NCBI GenBank assembly: GCA_964520475.1 | Contig: CAZFNS010000001.1 | Coordinates: 168,073-232,072, forward strand | Length of the DNA: 64,000 nucleotides | Origin: Ruminobacter sp964520475 | Lineage (GTDB): Bacteria > Pseudomonadota > Gammaproteobacteria > Enterobacterales > Succinivibrionaceae | Reading direction: 5' to 3' | Shown: positions 58,018-64,000 of the stretch, piece by piece | How the letters are laid out: every line of letters begins with the position of its first letter | Numbering within the stretch: position 1 is the stretch's first letter | The notes under the pieces: generated by a model | What the model was told of the DNA's origin: nothing | The model's database searches: none | The model's input: the letters and a program-made list of their open reading frames with translations, nothing else | Made by a program: the position numbers and the translations under genes

Positions 58018-58617
58018 ATGCCGGACGACATTCAGCAGTACCTTGAGGACACGATCAACACCTGTCTCGAGAACACCCTCGCCGCCGTGTCGGGCATCCC
58101 GCAGGAAGCCTTGGAAAACATGGCGACGGCGGCGGCCGTGATGAGCCTCAGCCTGCCCGACCACAAGATCATCTGTCTCGGCAGCCCGCTCTGCCAGCCG
58201 CTGTGCACCCTGTTCGCCCTGGTGCTGAACTCGAACCACATGTACCGCAACCGGAAAATCAACGCCGTGACCCTCAACGGCGACGCCGCGCTGATAAGCC
58301 ACCTTTACCCCAACCTCGGCGCCGGCGAAACCCTCAGGGTGCAGTTCGAAAGCGTCGCCGCCTCCGGCGACACCCTGCTCATCGTCACCGACGGCGCCGC
58401 CGACAGCCGCAATTTCGCGGGAGTCGCCGCCGCCGCCCGCGAGCGCCAGGTCCCGCTGGTCGTAATCGGCCACATCCGCGACGCGGCCGTAAGGGACATG
58501 CTCACCGAGGACGACGTGCGGATAACCCTGAACACGCGGGACCAGTCGAACTTCACCGAGGTGGCTCTGGCCGTGCTCAACATCTTCAACGTTTTTCTCC
58601 GCGACATCCGGGCATAA
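58018..58617 (+). CDS. diaA: divergent DiaA-like SIS-domain protein
   Basis: DiaA is a SIS-fold tetramer that promotes DnaA assembly at oriC. The 199-residue product has DiaA length and gene order (directly after lpoA, 3 bp gap). It keeps an N-terminal helical part (IQQYLEDTINTCLENTL) and SIS-like strands (KIICLGSP, GDTLLIVTDGA, QVPLVVIGH). The usual phosphosugar-binding Ser/Thr-rich loops are replaced by SPLCQPLC and GAADSRN. It starts MPDDIQQYLE. A binding role and not catalysis fits. Assignment rests more on position than on identity. Confidence 0.72.
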   Translation: MPDDIQQYLEDTINTCLENTLAAVSGIPQEALENMATAAAVMSLSLPDHKIICLGSPLCQPLCTLFALVLNSNHMYRNRKINAVTLNGDAALISHLYPNLGAGETLRVQFESVAASGDTLLIVTDGAADSRNFAGVAAAARERQVPLVVIGHIRDAAVRDMLTEDDVRITLNTRDQSNFTEVALAVLNIFNVFLRDIRA

Positions 58618-58646
58618 AAAAAGCGTATCGCCGAGGCGATACGCTT
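58616..58646 (-). terminator. terminator of the rplM-rpsI-sspB region
   Basis: AAGCGTATCGC pairs with GCGATACGCTT (58621-58646) around a 4-nt loop. On the minus strand a run of T residues follows (plus-strand A-run at 58616-58622). It ends sspB transcription and may also stop diaA. Confidence 0.85.
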
Positions 58647-58664
58647 CTCCGCGGAATCTTCCCC

Positions 58665-59156
58665 CTACTCGACGATTTCAAGCGTGGGCTTTTTTCTCCC
58701 GGCGGCCGGTTTCGCGTCCGTCTTCCGATCCTTGATAACCGGGTGGGGCGATATCTCATTATCCACTTCCTCGACGGCGGACAAATGCTCCTTGACGAGG
58801 GAGTCTTTGTAGTAATCGTCGTACCCGGTTTCGGGCAGGAGGTACATCCCCAGTTTCGGATCCTCGCGGGGGTAGATCGAGGTGACCGCTATCATGGGCA
58901 CGTAAACGGAATGCGGCACGCCGCCGAAGCGCGCGTCGAAAGCTATGCCCCGATCGTCTATTTTGAGGTTCAGCACCGCCCTGGGAGATATATTGAGAAT
59001 AATCAGGCCGTTCTGGGCGTACTGCAGGGGCAGATCCACCTCGGGGAAATTGACGTTCACGGCTATCTGCGGGGTGAGCATGTTGTCAATCATCCAATCG
59101 TACATGGCGCGCAGTATATAGGGCCGGCACGGCGTGACTTTAATACCCTCTGCCAT
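58665..59156 (-). CDS. sspB: ClpXP specificity-enhancing factor SspB
   Basis: SspB tethers ssrA-tagged proteins to ClpX for degradation. From the ATG at 59156 (AGGAGAT upstream) the 163-residue protein has TPCRPYILRAMYDWMIDN, AQNGLIILNISPRAVLNLKI, FDARFGGVPHSVYVPM and AVTSIYPRED. A flexible acidic/basic tail ends in KKPTLEIVE, the ClpX-binding XB peptide. sspA, which normally precedes it, is absent; it follows rpsI beyond a terminator. Confidence 0.95.
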   Translation of the reverse strand: MAEGIKVTPCRPYILRAMYDWMIDNMLTPQIAVNVNFPEVDLPLQYAQNGLIILNISPRAVLNLKIDDRGIAFDARFGGVPHSVYVPMIAVTSIYPREDPKLGMYLLPETGYDDYYKDSLVKEHLSAVEEVDNEISPHPVIKDRKTDAKPAAGRKKPTLEIVE

Positions 59157-59254
59157 ATAATCTCCTGATTTATGAGTTTCAGTGCAATAATAACACATAA
59201 ACAGCCAAATAAATATACAAAGGAATATATTTATTTGGCGATTTTGCCCGCGGG

Positions 59255-59282
59255 CGTAAAAAACCCCGGAGGCCCGGGGTTT
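59255..59282 (-). terminator. terminator of rplM-rpsI
   Basis: A perfect 9-bp stem AAACCCCGG/CCGGGGTTT (59261-59282) with a 4-nt loop is followed on the minus strand by more T residues, 24 bp after the rpsI stop. Confidence 0.85.
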
Positions 59283-59305
59283 GCGAAAAAAACGAACCGA
59301 ACGCG

Positions 59306-59698
59306 TCAGCGCTTCGAGTACTGCGGACGTTTGCGGGCCTTGTGCAGACCGACCTTCTTGCGCTCCACGCGGCGGGAGTCGCGGGTCACGTAACCGGCCT
59401 TGCGCAGTTCCGGACGGAACGACTCGTCGTACTTGATGAGAGCGCGGGTGATGCCGTGGCGCACGGCGCCGGCCTGACCCGAGCTGCCGCCGCCGGCGAC
59501 GGTGATGAACAGATCCAGGGAGTCCTTAAGATTCAGCAGTTCCAGAGGCTGGCACACAATCATGCGCGAAGTCGGACGGGTAAAGTAGTCCTCGAGCTTG
59601 CGCTGGTTGATGACGATATTGCCGGTGCCTTTCTTAATGAACACGCGAGCGGTGGAACTCTTGCGGCGTCCCGTGCCGTAGTATTGATTTTCTGCCAT
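59306..59698 (-). CDS. rpsI: 30S ribosomal protein S9
   Basis: S9 contacts P-site tRNA through its C-terminal tail. The 130-residue product starts MAENQYYGTGRRKSSTARVFI. It has KGTGNIVINQRKLEDYF, GGGSSGQAGAVRHGITRALI and the basic end RKKVGLHKARKRPQYSKR. Its length equals E. coli S9. It follows rplM by 11 bp. Confidence 0.98.
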   Translation of the reverse strand: MAENQYYGTGRRKSSTARVFIKKGTGNIVINQRKLEDYFTRPTSRMIVCQPLELLNLKDSLDLFITVAGGGSSGQAGAVRHGITRALIKYDESFRPELRKAGYVTRDSRRVERKKVGLHKARKRPQYSKR

Positions 59699-59709
59699 TT
59701 ACTCAATCC

Positions 59710-60138
59710 TTAAATGTCTAAAACCTGAGGTTTCTGCGCCGCGTGTTCGTGAGAAGCGCCCGCGTAAACCTTTAACTTACGGAACATCGCCCGGCCCAGG
59801 GGGCCCTTCGGCAGCATGCCGCGCACCGCCGACTCTATAACCATTTCCGGCTTCGACTTGATAAGCTTGTCGAAGGTTATCGACTTAATGCCTCCCGGGA
59901 AACCGGAGTGGGCATAGTAAACCTTGTCCGAGACTTTTTTGCCCGTGACCGCGACCTTGGCGGCGTTTATGACGATGATGTAATCGCCCGTGTCCGCCGA
60001 GGGAGTGTACTCGGGCTTGTGCTTGCCTCTCAAACGCGAGGCAATCTCCGTGGCAAGGCGGCCCAAAGTCTTGCCCTCCGCGTCAACGACGTACCAGTCA
60101 CGCTTGATTGTGTCCGGCTTGGCAACATAAGTTTTCAT
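59710..60138 (-). CDS. rplM: 50S ribosomal protein L13
   Basis: L13 is an early 50S assembly protein and in E. coli represses its own operon. The 142-residue product has MKTYVAKPDTIKRDWYVVDAEGKTLGRLATEIASRLRG-type N-terminal sequence, then GDYIIVINAAKVAVTGKK and AVRGMLPKGPLGRAMFRKLKVYAG. Its length equals E. coli L13. A structured leader of about 140 nt precedes it. Confidence 0.98.
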   Translation of the reverse strand: MKTYVAKPDTIKRDWYVVDAEGKTLGRLATEIASRLRGKHKPEYTPSADTGDYIIVINAAKVAVTGKKVSDKVYYAHSGFPGGIKSITFDKLIKSKPEMVIESAVRGMLPKGPLGRAMFRKLKVYAGASHEHAAQKPQVLDI

Positions 60139-60275
60139 TTATATATAACCCAACTTAAAAAGTTAAACATGCGGTACCCGCTAAGACGGTACCAAAAGCA
60201 TTCTCCGGAGCCTTCCGTCCCCTTCGAGACGGGGCGTCCGTCCGCCTGCCCGGCAGGCGTGGAGCTGTGGGCGTG
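60139..60275 (-). promoter_or_regulatory. structured rplM (L13) mRNA leader
   Basis: On the minus strand the leader can form CGCCTGC/GCAGGCG (60243-60259), CCGTC/GACGG (near 60208-60228), GGTACC/GGTACC (60173-60193) and AACTT/AAGTT (60152-60164). The last hairpin is close to the ribosome-binding region. Ribosomal operons are commonly autoregulated at such leaders, and L13 is the repressor in E. coli. A TATTAT box near 60278 may be the -10. Confidence 0.55.
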
Positions 60276-60338
60276 CTAATAATACATTAAAAAAAGATTT
60301 AATGCACGTTTTATTTGCGAAATCGCCCGAGCCGGGGC

Positions 60339-60367
60339 AAAAACCCGCGGAACGGCGTTTCCGCGGG
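60339..60367 (-). terminator. terminator-like hairpin upstream of the rplM promoter
   Basis: CCCGCGGAA pairs with TTCCGCGGG (60344-60367) around a 6-nt loop. On the minus strand five T residues follow. No minus-strand gene ends here, since zapG on the other side is on the plus strand. It may block antisense read-through into rplM. Confidence 0.6.
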
Positions 60368-60461
60368 CCGCGGCCGCCCCCGCCGGGGCGTTCCGGCGCC
60401 GAAAATTAACATTTGTGTCCGTTTTTTGAGATAATGCTTATTATGCGCCCCGTCTTTGTCA

Positions 60462-60467
60462 TATAAT
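60462..60467 (+). promoter_or_regulatory. -10 element of zapG promoter
   Basis: A perfect TATAAT lies 80 bp before the zapG ATG. The -35 region (TATTAT at 60439-60444) is poor. Confidence 0.45.
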
Positions 60468-60547
60468 CATTGCGGGATCGGCGGCGCGCCGCCCGGGGGA
60501 CCGCGCGCGCCCCTGACACAATCTGCTTAAGGAGGGGGAGAACTCAT

Positions 60548-60970
60548 ATGGACACCACCACGGTATACGTGTACGTCATATTGTCCGCGATAGTGGGAAT
60601 CGTCGTAGGCTTTGTCCTGCGTCATTTCTTAATCAGGGACGCGTCGAAGCTGGAGCTTCAGGACGAGGTCACGAAACTCCAGAGAGAAATGTCGACCCAG
60701 CGGAGGATCCTGACCGATTTCTTCCAGAATTCCGGCACGCTGTTCGATCAGCTTGAAAGCAGCTACACCGAATACGCCAGATTCATGAGCGAGCAGTCCA
60801 AAAAAATCATCCCCCAGTTCGGCAACATGTACGAGTCGGGGCACCGGAGCGTTTACCATGCCCCCCACCAGCCCGACCGCCGGGAAATCGTCGACGCGGA
60901 CGAGGCAGAGCCGATCGCCGAGCCCGAACCGGGGCCCGGGAACGCGAAGAACGGAGGCGCGGGCGCCTGA
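60548..60970 (+). CDS. zapG: Z-ring associated protein ZapG-like (YhcB, DUF1043)
   Basis: YhcB-family proteins are inner-membrane proteins linked to division and envelope growth. The 140-residue product (E. coli 132) has an N-terminal membrane helix (VYVYVILSAIVGIVVGFVL) followed by a coiled coil (KLELQDEVTKLQREMSTQRRILTDFFQ). The conserved SGTLFDQLESSYTEYARFMSEQSKKIIP segment comes next, then a variable acidic/Pro tail. AAGGAGGGGG precedes the ATG. Its position between rplM and degQ matches E. coli. Confidence 0.92.
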   Translation: MDTTTVYVYVILSAIVGIVVGFVLRHFLIRDASKLELQDEVTKLQREMSTQRRILTDFFQNSGTLFDQLESSYTEYARFMSEQSKKIIPQFGNMYESGHRSVYHAPHQPDRREIVDADEAEPIAEPEPGPGNAKNGGAGA

Positions 60971-60985
60971 CGGCTCCCCGCGGGC

Positions 60986-61022
60986 GGGCGGCGGGACCCG
61001 GGGTTCCGCCGCCCGTTTTTTT
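60986..61022 (+). terminator. terminator of zapG
   Basis: GGGCGGCGG pairs with CCGCCGCCC (60986-61014), followed by seven T residues. It begins 16 bp after the stop codon. Confidence 0.85.
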
Positions 61023-61132
61023 GCCGCGCGGGCGCGCGGTTTTTTGCCCGCCCGCCCTTTAATCCCGGGAAAAAATCCCCATTTTACACAATAGGATGTC
61101 CCGTTGGCCTTTGACCCGCCGGTCGCCCGGTC

Positions 61133-61168
61133 TGAACTTTCCGTTTGTTTAAGGGTCATACGTATGAC
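61133..61168 (+). promoter_or_regulatory. sigma-E-like promoter and 14-bp palindrome before degQ
   Basis: TGAACTT (61133-61139) and TCATA (61156-61160) are separated by 16 bp, fitting the sigma-E pattern (GGAACTT-N15/16-TCnnA). The -10 lies within GTCATACGTATGAC (61155-61168), a perfect 14-bp palindrome that could bind a dimeric regulator. The downstream distance to the degQ ATG is about 45 bp. Confidence 0.55.
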
Positions 61169-61210
61169 ATCGGACTATGATTTATCCTAATTGCATACGG
61201 AGAAATGATA

Positions 61211-62581
61211 ATGCTAAAAATCGTAAAAACGGCCTGCGCCCTGGGAGTCGCCCTTGCCATAACTTCTCCGGGGACTTTCGCGCTGGCGGACGCCACCCCG
61301 TTAATCGGCTCCCTGACGCGGAACGCCGACGGGACGCCCTCTCTCGCCCCGCTCATCGCCAAGGCGGTTCCGGCCGTGGTAAACATATCCGTAGACGGTA
61401 AGAAAACCCTGAACCAGAACGCCTTCGACATCCCCGAGGAATTCCGGTTCTTCTTCCCCGAAATGCAGCAGCGCGAAAGAAAGTTCACCGCCCTGGGATC
61501 GGGCGTGATCATCGACGCGCGCAAAGGCTTCGTCATCACCAACAACCACGTGGTCGAAGGAGCCGACAGCATCAAGGTCACGCTGCACGACGGCCGCGTG
61601 TTCGAGGCGACCGTGAAGGGGACCGACGAGCAGACGGACTTCGCCCTGCTCGAGCTCAAGGATCCGAAGAATCTGACCGAGCTGAAGTTCGCGGACTCGG
61701 ACGCCCTGCAGGTGGGCGATTTCGTCGTGGCCATCGGCAATCCTTTCGGCCTCGGGCAGACGGTGACCTCGGGCATCGTCAGCGCCCTCGGCAGAAGCGG
61801 GCTTAACATCGAAAATTACGAAAACTTCATCCAGACGGACGCCGCCATCAATTCCGGCAACTCCGGCGGGGCCCTGATTAACCTCAAGGGCGAGCTCATC
61901 GGCATAAACACCGCCATCCTCGGCAAGGCCGGCGGCAACATCGGCATAGGTTTCGCCATCCCCTCGAACATGGCTCACTCCATCATCGATCAGCTCATCT
62001 CGAGCGGCAAAGTGTCGAGAGGCCTGCTCGGCATCACCGGCACCGGGGTCACCGAGGATCTGGCCAAGAACTTCGACTACCACAGCGTGAACGGCGCCTT
62101 CGTGAACGAAGTCATGAAGGATTCGGCGGCCGCCAAGGCGGGCATAAAGTCCGGCGACATCCTCACGACCATAAACGGCGTGCCGATCGCCAACTTCGGG
62201 CAGCTGCGGGCCAAGATCGCCACCCTCGGCGAGGGCGCCAAAGTCAGGATCGGGATATTCAGGGACGGCAAGGAAAGGGAGGTCGAGGTAACCCTCGGGG
62301 GCGACTCGTCGTCGCCGGAAGCGGTGAAACACTCCAATCCCCTGTTTGAGGGCGCCAAGCTCGCCGAATCCGACGGCGGCGGGGTGCTGGTCACGGAAGT
62401 GAAGGAGAACAGCACGGCCGCGCGCTACGGCCTGGTCAAGGGCGACGTAATCGTCGAGGCCAACCGGGAGAAAGTCAGGAGTCTGGCCGACCTCAACAAG
62501 GTTCTCGGCAAGAAGACGCGGTTCCTGGCTCTGAAGATCAACAGGAAAGGCATGACCGTTTACCTTACCAGCAACTACTGA
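61211..62581 (+). CDS. degQ: periplasmic serine protease/chaperone DegQ (DegP family)
   Basis: DegQ/DegP proteases degrade or refold misfolded envelope proteins. The 456-residue product has a signal peptide (ending near FALADA). A trypsin-like domain carries His113 (TNNHVV), Asp143 (QTDFALLEL) and Ser218 (NSGNSGGAL), and two PDZ domains start near residues 275 and 385. The LA loop is shorter than in DegP, which favours DegQ. ATG 61211 has GGAG at the best distance; an ATG at 61205 is also in frame. It is convergent with degS, whereas the E. coli pair runs in tandem. Confidence 0.94.
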   Translation: MLKIVKTACALGVALAITSPGTFALADATPLIGSLTRNADGTPSLAPLIAKAVPAVVNISVDGKKTLNQNAFDIPEEFRFFFPEMQQRERKFTALGSGVIIDARKGFVITNNHVVEGADSIKVTLHDGRVFEATVKGTDEQTDFALLELKDPKNLTELKFADSDALQVGDFVVAIGNPFGLGQTVTSGIVSALGRSGLNIENYENFIQTDAAINSGNSGGALINLKGELIGINTAILGKAGGNIGIGFAIPSNMAHSIIDQLISSGKVSRGLLGITGTGVTEDLAKNFDYHSVNGAFVNEVMKDSAAAKAGIKSGDILTTINGVPIANFGQLRAKIATLGEGAKVRIGIFRDGKEREVEVTLGGDSSSPEAVKHSNPLFEGAKLAESDGGGVLVTEVKENSTAARYGLVKGDVIVEANREKVRSLADLNKVLGKKTRFLALKINRKGMTVYLTSNY

Positions 62582-62603
62582 TAACCCGGATCGTAAACAA
62601 ACA

Positions 62604-62634
62604 AAAACCCGGACGGCGCCGTCCGGGTTTTTTG
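62604..62634. terminator. bidirectional terminator between degQ and degS
   Basis: AACCCGGACGGC and its complement (62606-62629) form a perfect palindromic stem. T residues follow on the plus strand and A residues precede it, so it can serve both convergent genes. Confidence 0.85.
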
Positions 62635-62643
62635 TTTTCGGGC

Positions 62644-63747
62644 TTAAAGCTGCTCCGTCAGCACCACGGTCCGCGAGATCCGCTCGCCGTCGCGGACGAT
62701 GGTAAAATTCAGGACGCTGTCCGGCCGCGAATCCGCGATGATGGTCATGGCCTGCCTGATGTTCACCACCTGGGCGTTGTTGATGGAAACGATGAGATCG
62801 CCGGGCTGCAGGATGCCGTGGGCCGGCCCGCGCGGGTCGATGCTGGTGATGACTATGCCCGCGAGACGGCTTTTGTCGGGGGCGATGTCCGTCACGGCCT
62901 CCTTGGCCCCTATCCCCAGGTAGCCCCTGATGACCCGGCCGTGATCGATGATGTCGCGCATGATCGCGAGGGACTGGCGGGCGGGGATGGCGAAGCTGAT
63001 GCCGTTGGTCTTCACTTCCACGGACGAAAGCGTGGCCGTGTTGAGGCCGATGAACTCGCCCAGAGTGTTGACCAGCGCCCCGCCGGAATAGCCGGAATTT
63101 ATCGGCGCGTCGGTCTGGATGAACTCCTGGATGCCCGGGGACAGATCCAGGGTGTTTTTGAAGGTTATGCCGCTCCCGCTGCGCCCGATCGCGCTGATAA
63201 TCCCCATGGTCACGGTCTGGCCGATGTTGTAGGGATTGCCGATGGCCAGAACCACGTCGCCGAGGCGCGGGCTCCGGTCCGGGTTGTAGTGGATGACCGG
63301 CAGATCGTCGTTGGTGGTAAGTTTGAGCACGGCGATGTCCGTTCTCTTGTCGTAGCCCACGACGGAGGCCCGGTACAGCTTGCCGTTCCTCAGCTGGGCG
63401 TAGACGGTGCTGCCGATGTAGGAGGAGGCCTTCATGATGACATGATAGTTGGTCAGGATATAACCCTGCTTGTCGACGATGACGCCGGAGGCGGAACTGA
63501 GCTCGTCGGTGCTGGACGAGCTGCTGTCCTGGCTGCCGTTGTAATCGGAGTCGGTCACCCGGATGAAGATGTTGACCACGGCCGGGGCCGATTTCTCGAT
63601 GGCTCCGGTGTAATTGGCGGGCTGATCGTCGGCGAAGAAGGAATAGGAATTGGCGTCGGACGAACGCGCCCTGACCAGATAATCGGTAAGCAGCACCGCG
63701 GAGCCGATCAGCAGACCGGCCAAAACGGAAAATAAAAGAGATCTCAT
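62644..63747 (-). CDS. degS: membrane-anchored stress-sensor protease DegS
   Basis: DegS starts sigma-E activation by cutting RseA when unfolded porins bind its PDZ domain. The 367-residue protein (E. coli 355) has an uncleaved N-terminal anchor (LLFSVLAGLLIGSAVLLTDYL). The protease domain carries His102 (TNYHVI), Asp137 (KRTDIAVL) and Ser221, and one PDZ domain follows (residues 265-367). The active-site motif reads SGYSGGAL, with Tyr220 where HtrA proteases usually have Asn. A Ser-rich insert lies at residues 71-80. One PDZ domain and the anchor separate it from DegQ. Confidence 0.92.
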   Translation of the reverse strand: MRSLLFSVLAGLLIGSAVLLTDYLVRARSSDANSYSFFADDQPANYTGAIEKSAPAVVNIFIRVTDSDYNGSQDSSSSSTDELSSASGVIVDKQGYILTNYHVIMKASSYIGSTVYAQLRNGKLYRASVVGYDKRTDIAVLKLTTNDDLPVIHYNPDRSPRLGDVVLAIGNPYNIGQTVTMGIISAIGRSGSGITFKNTLDLSPGIQEFIQTDAPINSGYSGGALVNTLGEFIGLNTATLSSVEVKTNGISFAIPARQSLAIMRDIIDHGRVIRGYLGIGAKEAVTDIAPDKSRLAGIVITSIDPRGPAHGILQPGDLIVSINNAQVVNIRQAMTIIADSRPDSVLNFTIVRDGERISRTVVLTEQL

Positions 63748-63789
63748 AGGGATGGGCCGTCAATTATATTTAAAATATATAATATATGC

Positions 63790-63818
63790 ATTATACATTT
63801 CTCAAATACAAAAGCTAA
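63790..63818 (-). promoter_or_regulatory. promoter of degS
   Basis: On the minus strand a perfect TATAAT (63790-63795) is preceded, 17 bp upstream, by TTAGCT. The -35 match is weak (3 of 6). The region between degS and the tRNA gene is AT-rich. Confidence 0.45.
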
Positions 63819-63855
63819 CGGTTTGTGGCGAAAAATCAAAGACGGAAAAAAAGAG

Positions 63856-63931
63856 TGGTGCTGATACCCAGAATCGAACTGGGGACCTCACCCTTACCAA
63901 GGGTGCGCTCTACCGACTGAGCCATATCAGC
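63856..63931 (-). tRNA. thrV: tRNA-Thr (anticodon GGT)
   Basis: On the minus strand the acceptor stem GCTGATA pairs with TATCAGC, followed by A and an encoded CCA. The D-arm is GCTCAGTCGGTAGAGC. The anticodon arm CACCC-TTGGTAA-GGGTG has anticodon GGT, and the T-arm contains GTTCGATTC. It is nearly identical to E. coli tRNA-Thr (GGT). It lies just downstream of the 5S gene, as thrV does in E. coli rrnD. A T-run follows. Confidence 0.97.
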
Positions 63932-63948
63932 ACGCAAGTTTGTTCAAA

Positions 63949-64000
63949 ATGCCCGGCGATGACCTGCTCTCACATGGCGAATGCCACACTACCATCGGCA
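63949..64000 (-). rRNA. rrf: 5S ribosomal RNA, 3' end (partial)
   Basis: On the minus strand the last 52 nt read TGCCGATGGTAGTGTGGC, then ATTCGCCATGTGAGAGCAGG, then TCATCGCCGGGCAT. This is the 3' third of gammaproteobacterial 5S rRNA. The gene continues beyond the right edge, so a full rRNA operon running leftward probably lies outside the window. Confidence 0.93.

Noticed and set aside
1..64000. Mobile elements, integrases, phage genes or CRISPR arrays
   Set aside because: I looked for transposase or integrase motifs, terminal inverted repeats and spaced repeats on both strands and found none. The sulfur island has base composition like its neighbours and no flanking repeats, so recent transfer is not supported.

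Overview
This GC-rich window is chromosomal DNA from a gammaproteobacterium. The evidence is the pairing mutH / rppH-ptsP, the divergent mdh / argR pair, lptD-surA-rsmA, the divergent rsmI / lpoA-diaA block, sspB-rpsI-rplM next to a zapG (yhcB) homologue and degQ/degS, and a dcw cell-wall cluster ending in ftsZ-lpxC. Several genes found between these partners in Escherichia coli (pdxA, apaGH, zapD, lgt, ddlB, mraZ, amtB) are absent here. A reduced, host-associated anaerobe of the Succinivibrionaceae type would fit, but that placement is inference. There is no phage, insertion sequence or CRISPR array.

Layout. 0.2-6.7 kb: ssb, then lptD-surA-rsmA-coaE-yacG. 6.8-10.4 kb: glycogen synthesis (glgC-glgA) and an unknown membrane protein. 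10.4-16.5 kb: rppH-ptsP-thyA-sdhE-srmB on the minus strand, divergent from mutH. 16.7-20.8 kb: a small CBM48 protein, then rpsP-rimM-trmD-rplS and ffh. 20.9-27.2 kb: mdh / argR, a PII protein, acnB, a His/Tyr-rich secreted protein and ampD. 27.3-37.5 kb: an accessory sulfur island. 37.8-55.3 kb: lpxC and the dcw cluster (ftsZ-A-Q-murC-murG-ftsW-murD-mraY-murF-murE-ftsI-ftsL-rsmH), with the RNase P RNA gene at its head. 55.3-64 kb: rsmI / lpoA-diaA, sspB-rpsI-rplM, zapG, degQ, degS, tRNA-Thr and the 3' end of a 5S rRNA gene.

The most notable region is 27.3-37.5 kb. One minus-strand operon encodes an O-acetylhomoserine sulfhydrylase (metY), a small NifX-like protein with an N-terminal cysteine motif, and NifD-, NifK- and NifH-like proteins in the order D-K-H. 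It ends with a cystathionine-beta-synthase-like PLP enzyme. A LysR regulator, a methyltransferase and a cysK-type cysteine synthase lie beyond it. All P-cluster cysteines and the NifH cluster cysteines are kept, but the NifD residues needed for N2 reduction (alpha-His195, alpha-Gln191) are replaced. Together with the sulfhydrylase partner this points to a methylthio-alkane reductase (Mar) system. Such a system would release methanethiol from methylthio compounds, and MetY would fix it into methionine. No nifB, nifE or nifN is present in the window.

Other points to check: PtsP has Ile in place of the phosphorylated His; DegS has Tyr before its catalytic Ser; FtsI carries a cysteine-rich insertion; degQ has a sigma-E-like promoter overlapping a 14-bp perfect palindrome; and two sulfur-gene promoter regions share a 10-bp sequence.
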